Part shown: positions 61,913-64,000 of the stretch, piece after piece
Numbering within the stretch: the stretch's first letter is position 1
Layout: each line of letters opens with the position of its first letter
NCBI GenBank assembly: GCA_045106235.1
Contig: JBGCEJ010000001.1
Location: 1 to 64,000 of the forward strand
Length of the DNA: 64,000 nt
Source: UBA4427 sp045106235
Lineage (GTDB): Bacteria; Myxococcota_A; UBA9160; UBA4427
Direction of reading: 5' to 3'
Program-made: the position numbers and the translations under genes
The notes under the pieces: model-generated
Databases searched by the model: none
The model's input: only the letters and a program-made list of their open reading frames with translations
What the model was told of the DNA's origin: nothing

Positions 61913-63274
61913 GTGAACCAGGAACAGACCTTCACACCCCGTGAGATTGTGTCCGAACTCGACCGCTATGTGGTGGGGCAGCGAGAGGCGAAGCGTGCCG
62001 TGGCGGTGGCCTTACGGAATCGCTGGCGACGACGGCAGGTGCCGGAAGAGCTGCGGGATGAGATCGCTCCCAAGAACATCATCATGATCGGGGCGACGGG
62101 CGTCGGGAAGACCGAGATCGCGCGTCGACTTGCGAAGTTGGCTCAAGCGCCCTTTATCAAGGTGGAGGCTTCGAAATTTACGGAAGTGGGATACGTCGGG
62201 CGCGATGTGGAGTCCATTATCCGAGATTTGGCGGAGCTCGCGATTCAACTCGTCTCTGAAGAGGAACAGAAGGAAGTCCGTGCGAAAGCGGAGATGAATG
62301 CAGAGGAGCGGCTACTCGATGTCCTCCTCCCGCCGGCGGACGCGCCCACGGTTGGCTTTCAGCAGGATGCTTCGGGTGTTTCCGAGAATAGCGAGACGCG
62401 GGAGAAGTTCCGAAAGCTCCTGCGCCTTGGGGAACTCGATGAGCGCGAGGTTGAACTCGAATTGAGCGACGAGGGTGGGGGGCCATCTCTGTCGATCATG
62501 ACGCCTCAAGGCGTCGAAGAGATGGGGATGCAGTTCAAGGATCTGCTCTCAGGGATGATGCCGAAGCAAACGAAGACCCGGAAACTCAAGGTCGCTGATG
62601 CGCGCGAGGCGTTGATTGCGGAAGAGGCCGTCGCCTTGGTTGACTCGGACAAGGTCCGGGAGCTTGCTGTACGGCGGGTTGAAGAGACGGGGATTGTGTT
62701 CATCGACGAGATCGACAAAGTCGCTGTGGGGAGCGGGGGGCGGCAGGGTCCCGACGTCTCCCGAGAAGGTGTGCAGCGCGATCTCTTGCCGATTGTTGAA
62801 GGATCGACTGTGCAGACGAAGCATGGACCGATCTCGACGGACCATATTCTCTTCGTTGCCGCTGGGGCGTTTCATCTCGCGAAGCCATCAGATCTGATCC
62901 CAGAGCTGCAAGGCCGATTTCCGATTCGGGTGGAGTTGTCGAGCCTGGGGCGAGATGAATTGGTGCAGATCCTAACTGAGCCGACGAACTCATTAGTTCG
63001 GCAATATACGGCGCTGCTTGCGACGGAAGAAATCGAGTTGGTTTTCGAGAATTCGGGAATCGAGGCGATTGCAGATGTCGCCGCGACGGTGAATGAGCGG
63101 TCGGCGGATATCGGGGCGAGGCGACTGCATACAGTGATGGAGCGCTTGCTCGAAGATCTGTCTTTTGACGCCCCGGATCTCGGTCAGCAGCGCGTTGTTG
63201 TGGATCAGGCGCTTGTCCAGAAACGGCTGGGCGAGTTGCTCGAAGATCAAGACCTTTCGCAGTTCATCCTTTAG
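61913..63274 (+). CDS. hslU: HslU unfoldase subunit
   Basis: A 453-residue AAA+ ATPase which unfolds substrates for HslV. Walker A GATGVGKTE at 60-68, the pore-type GYVGRDVE, an I domain about 110-240, Walker B IVFIDEIDKVA, and the sensor-2 region DIGARRLHTVMERLLEDLSF. It ends in DLSQFIL, the C-terminal tail that docks in HslV. GTG start. Partner of the preceding gene. Confidence 0.96.
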   Translation: MNQEQTFTPREIVSELDRYVVGQREAKRAVAVALRNRWRRRQVPEELRDEIAPKNIIMIGATGVGKTEIARRLAKLAQAPFIKVEASKFTEVGYVGRDVESIIRDLAELAIQLVSEEEQKEVRAKAEMNAEERLLDVLLPPADAPTVGFQQDASGVSENSETREKFRKLLRLGELDEREVELELSDEGGGPSLSIMTPQGVEEMGMQFKDLLSGMMPKQTKTRKLKVADAREALIAEEAVALVDSDKVRELAVRRVEETGIVFIDEIDKVAVGSGGRQGPDVSREGVQRDLLPIVEGSTVQTKHGPISTDHILFVAAGAFHLAKPSDLIPELQGRFPIRVELSSLGRDELVQILTEPTNSLVRQYTALLATEEIELVFENSGIEAIADVAATVNERSADIGARRLHTVMERLLEDLSFDAPDLGQQRVVVDQALVQKRLGELLEDQDLSQFIL

Positions 63275-63283
63275 GGGGGAATC

Positions 63284-64000
63284 ATGATGCAGTCACAAAA
63301 TCGTGTTCTGATTGTGGATGATGAGACGTTTTTCCTGGAAGCGATCGATGAAATTTTGACGACAGCCGGACATGAGACGGTGCGTGCGGCAGACGGCGCT
63401 ACGGCACTTTCGTCGGTGTCGGATGCATCGATCGGTGCGGTCGTTCTCGATGTGCGATTGCCTGATATGGATGGCATTCAGGTCCTCGCCTCGATTCGCG
63501 AGCAGCGGCCGGAGCTACCCATCATCATGCTCTCGGCCTCGACTGATCAGGAGATTGTTCTCGAGGCGCTTCGGCTCGGTGCATCCGACTACTTGGCGAA
63601 GCCTCTTCATGACGAAGAATTGTCACTGGCGGTCGGCCGTGCGCTGGACGGATTTGAGGTGAATTCTGGGCGGCGCCGATTGCGGGCTCGGATCGATCGG
63701 CTGGTGGAGGGGATGGAGCGGCTTTCGCAGCTGGTCCGCTTGGCCTCCGCCGAGGAGCGGGTGGAGGTGCTGCGCCAAGGGATCGTTGATTCGGCCAGCG
63801 TTGTTCTTGAGGCGGGACGCGCGTCTCTGATGTTGGCGGATGCGGACCGCGAGTGGCTTTCCGTTGTGGCGACAAGGGGAATCGAGGTGAGTCGCGAGAC
63901 GCTGACCCCTAGGAAGGTTGGTGAGGGTGCCTCGGGTGCGGCTTTCGCTGAGGGCAGCGTGTTATGCGTGCCGGAAGTGAGCTCGGATGGTCGCTTTGCG
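63284..64000 (+). CDS. response regulator with GAF domain (cut by the window edge)
   Basis: 239 codons are visible. Receiver domain 1-125 with VLIVDDETF, phospho-acceptor Asp in VVLDVRLPDMDG and YLAKPLHDEE. A coiled segment (about 128-165, RARIDRLVEGMERLSQL) leads to a GAF domain (SVVLEAGRASLMLADADREW onwards). The output domain lies beyond the right edge; a kinase, cyclase or phosphodiesterase would all be possible. AGGGGGG stands before the ATG; it begins nine bases after hslU, so probably the same operon. Confidence 0.85.
   Translation, partial: MMQSQNRVLIVDDETFFLEAIDEILTTAGHETVRAADGATALSSVSDASIGAVVLDVRLPDMDGIQVLASIREQRPELPIIMLSASTDQEIVLEALRLGASDYLAKPLHDEELSLAVGRALDGFEVNSGRRRLRARIDRLVEGMERLSQLVRLASAEERVEVLRQGIVDSASVVLEAGRASLMLADADREWLSVVATRGIEVSRETLTPRKVGEGASGAAFAEGSVLCVPEVSSDGRFA

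Noticed and set aside
1..64000. Frequent GTTAGGC/GCCTAAC heptamers, about 14 in the window
   Set aside because: A rough base-composition estimate gives about eight by chance; many fall in Leu-Gly codon pairs, so it looks like codon usage and not a signal.

Overview
GC-rich chromosomal DNA from a Gram-negative bacterium. Envelope evidence includes two HtrA proteases, lipoprotein signals, an outer-membrane barrel and a polysaccharide export machine. The gene orders rpsP-khpA-rimM-trmD-rplS-yraN-rsmI and dprA-trmFO-xerC-hslV-hslU, together with sigma-54 regulators, a Hanks-type kinase and an exosortase locus, fit a deltaproteobacterial or Myxococcota-like lineage. This assignment is inference; no rRNA is present. 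No insertion sequence, prophage or CRISPR array was seen. TTG and GTG starts are common.

Layout. 0.1-3.4 kb: small oxidoreductase and hydrolase cluster (nitroreductase, cupin, alpha/beta-hydrolase lipoprotein; divergent luciferase-like monooxygenase). 3.4-5 kb: gene-poor, with tRNA-Thr(CGU) and a two-helix membrane protein. 5-9 kb: class IV aminotransferase with an (Ala-Ser)7 repeat, trpS and a Sel1-repeat lipoprotein. 8.7-11.2 kb: large membrane Ser/Thr kinase. 11.3-14.1 kb: Trm9-like methyltransferase divergent from elp3, probably a wobble-uridine tRNA modification pair. 14.1-17.2 kb: two HtrA/DegP proteases. 17.3-19.1 kb: thiS-thiG-thiE. 19.3-25.8 kb: alr, purH, purD, DUF1015, DciA-like and zinc-ribbon proteins. 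26-30.5 kb: ribosome and tRNA maturation operon, yraN and rsmI. 30.5-34.3 kb: heparinase-like protein and ligA.

34.6-57.4 kb is an exopolysaccharide/exosortase region. It holds a soluble histidine kinase with an NtrC-type regulator. A leftward operon encodes WecB, exosortase, EpsI and a GT4 glycosyltransferase. A rightward operon encodes a second NtrC-type regulator, Wza-like exporter, barrel, Wzz, ExeA-like ATPase, tyrosine autokinase, WecA-like initiating transferase, Gmd and Ugd. A Crp/Fnr regulator, a PrsT-like TPR lipoprotein and a LysM protein follow. Together they would make nucleotide sugars, start a glycan on undecaprenyl phosphate, control its length, export it, and process exosortase-dependent surface proteins. 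No exosortase cargo protein was recognised in the window.

57.6-64 kb: dprA, trmFO, xerC, hslV, hslU, then a response regulator with a GAF domain cut by the right edge. The most interesting observation is the Elp3/Trm9-like pair, which shares a 76-bp promoter region containing a perfect 10-bp inverted repeat.
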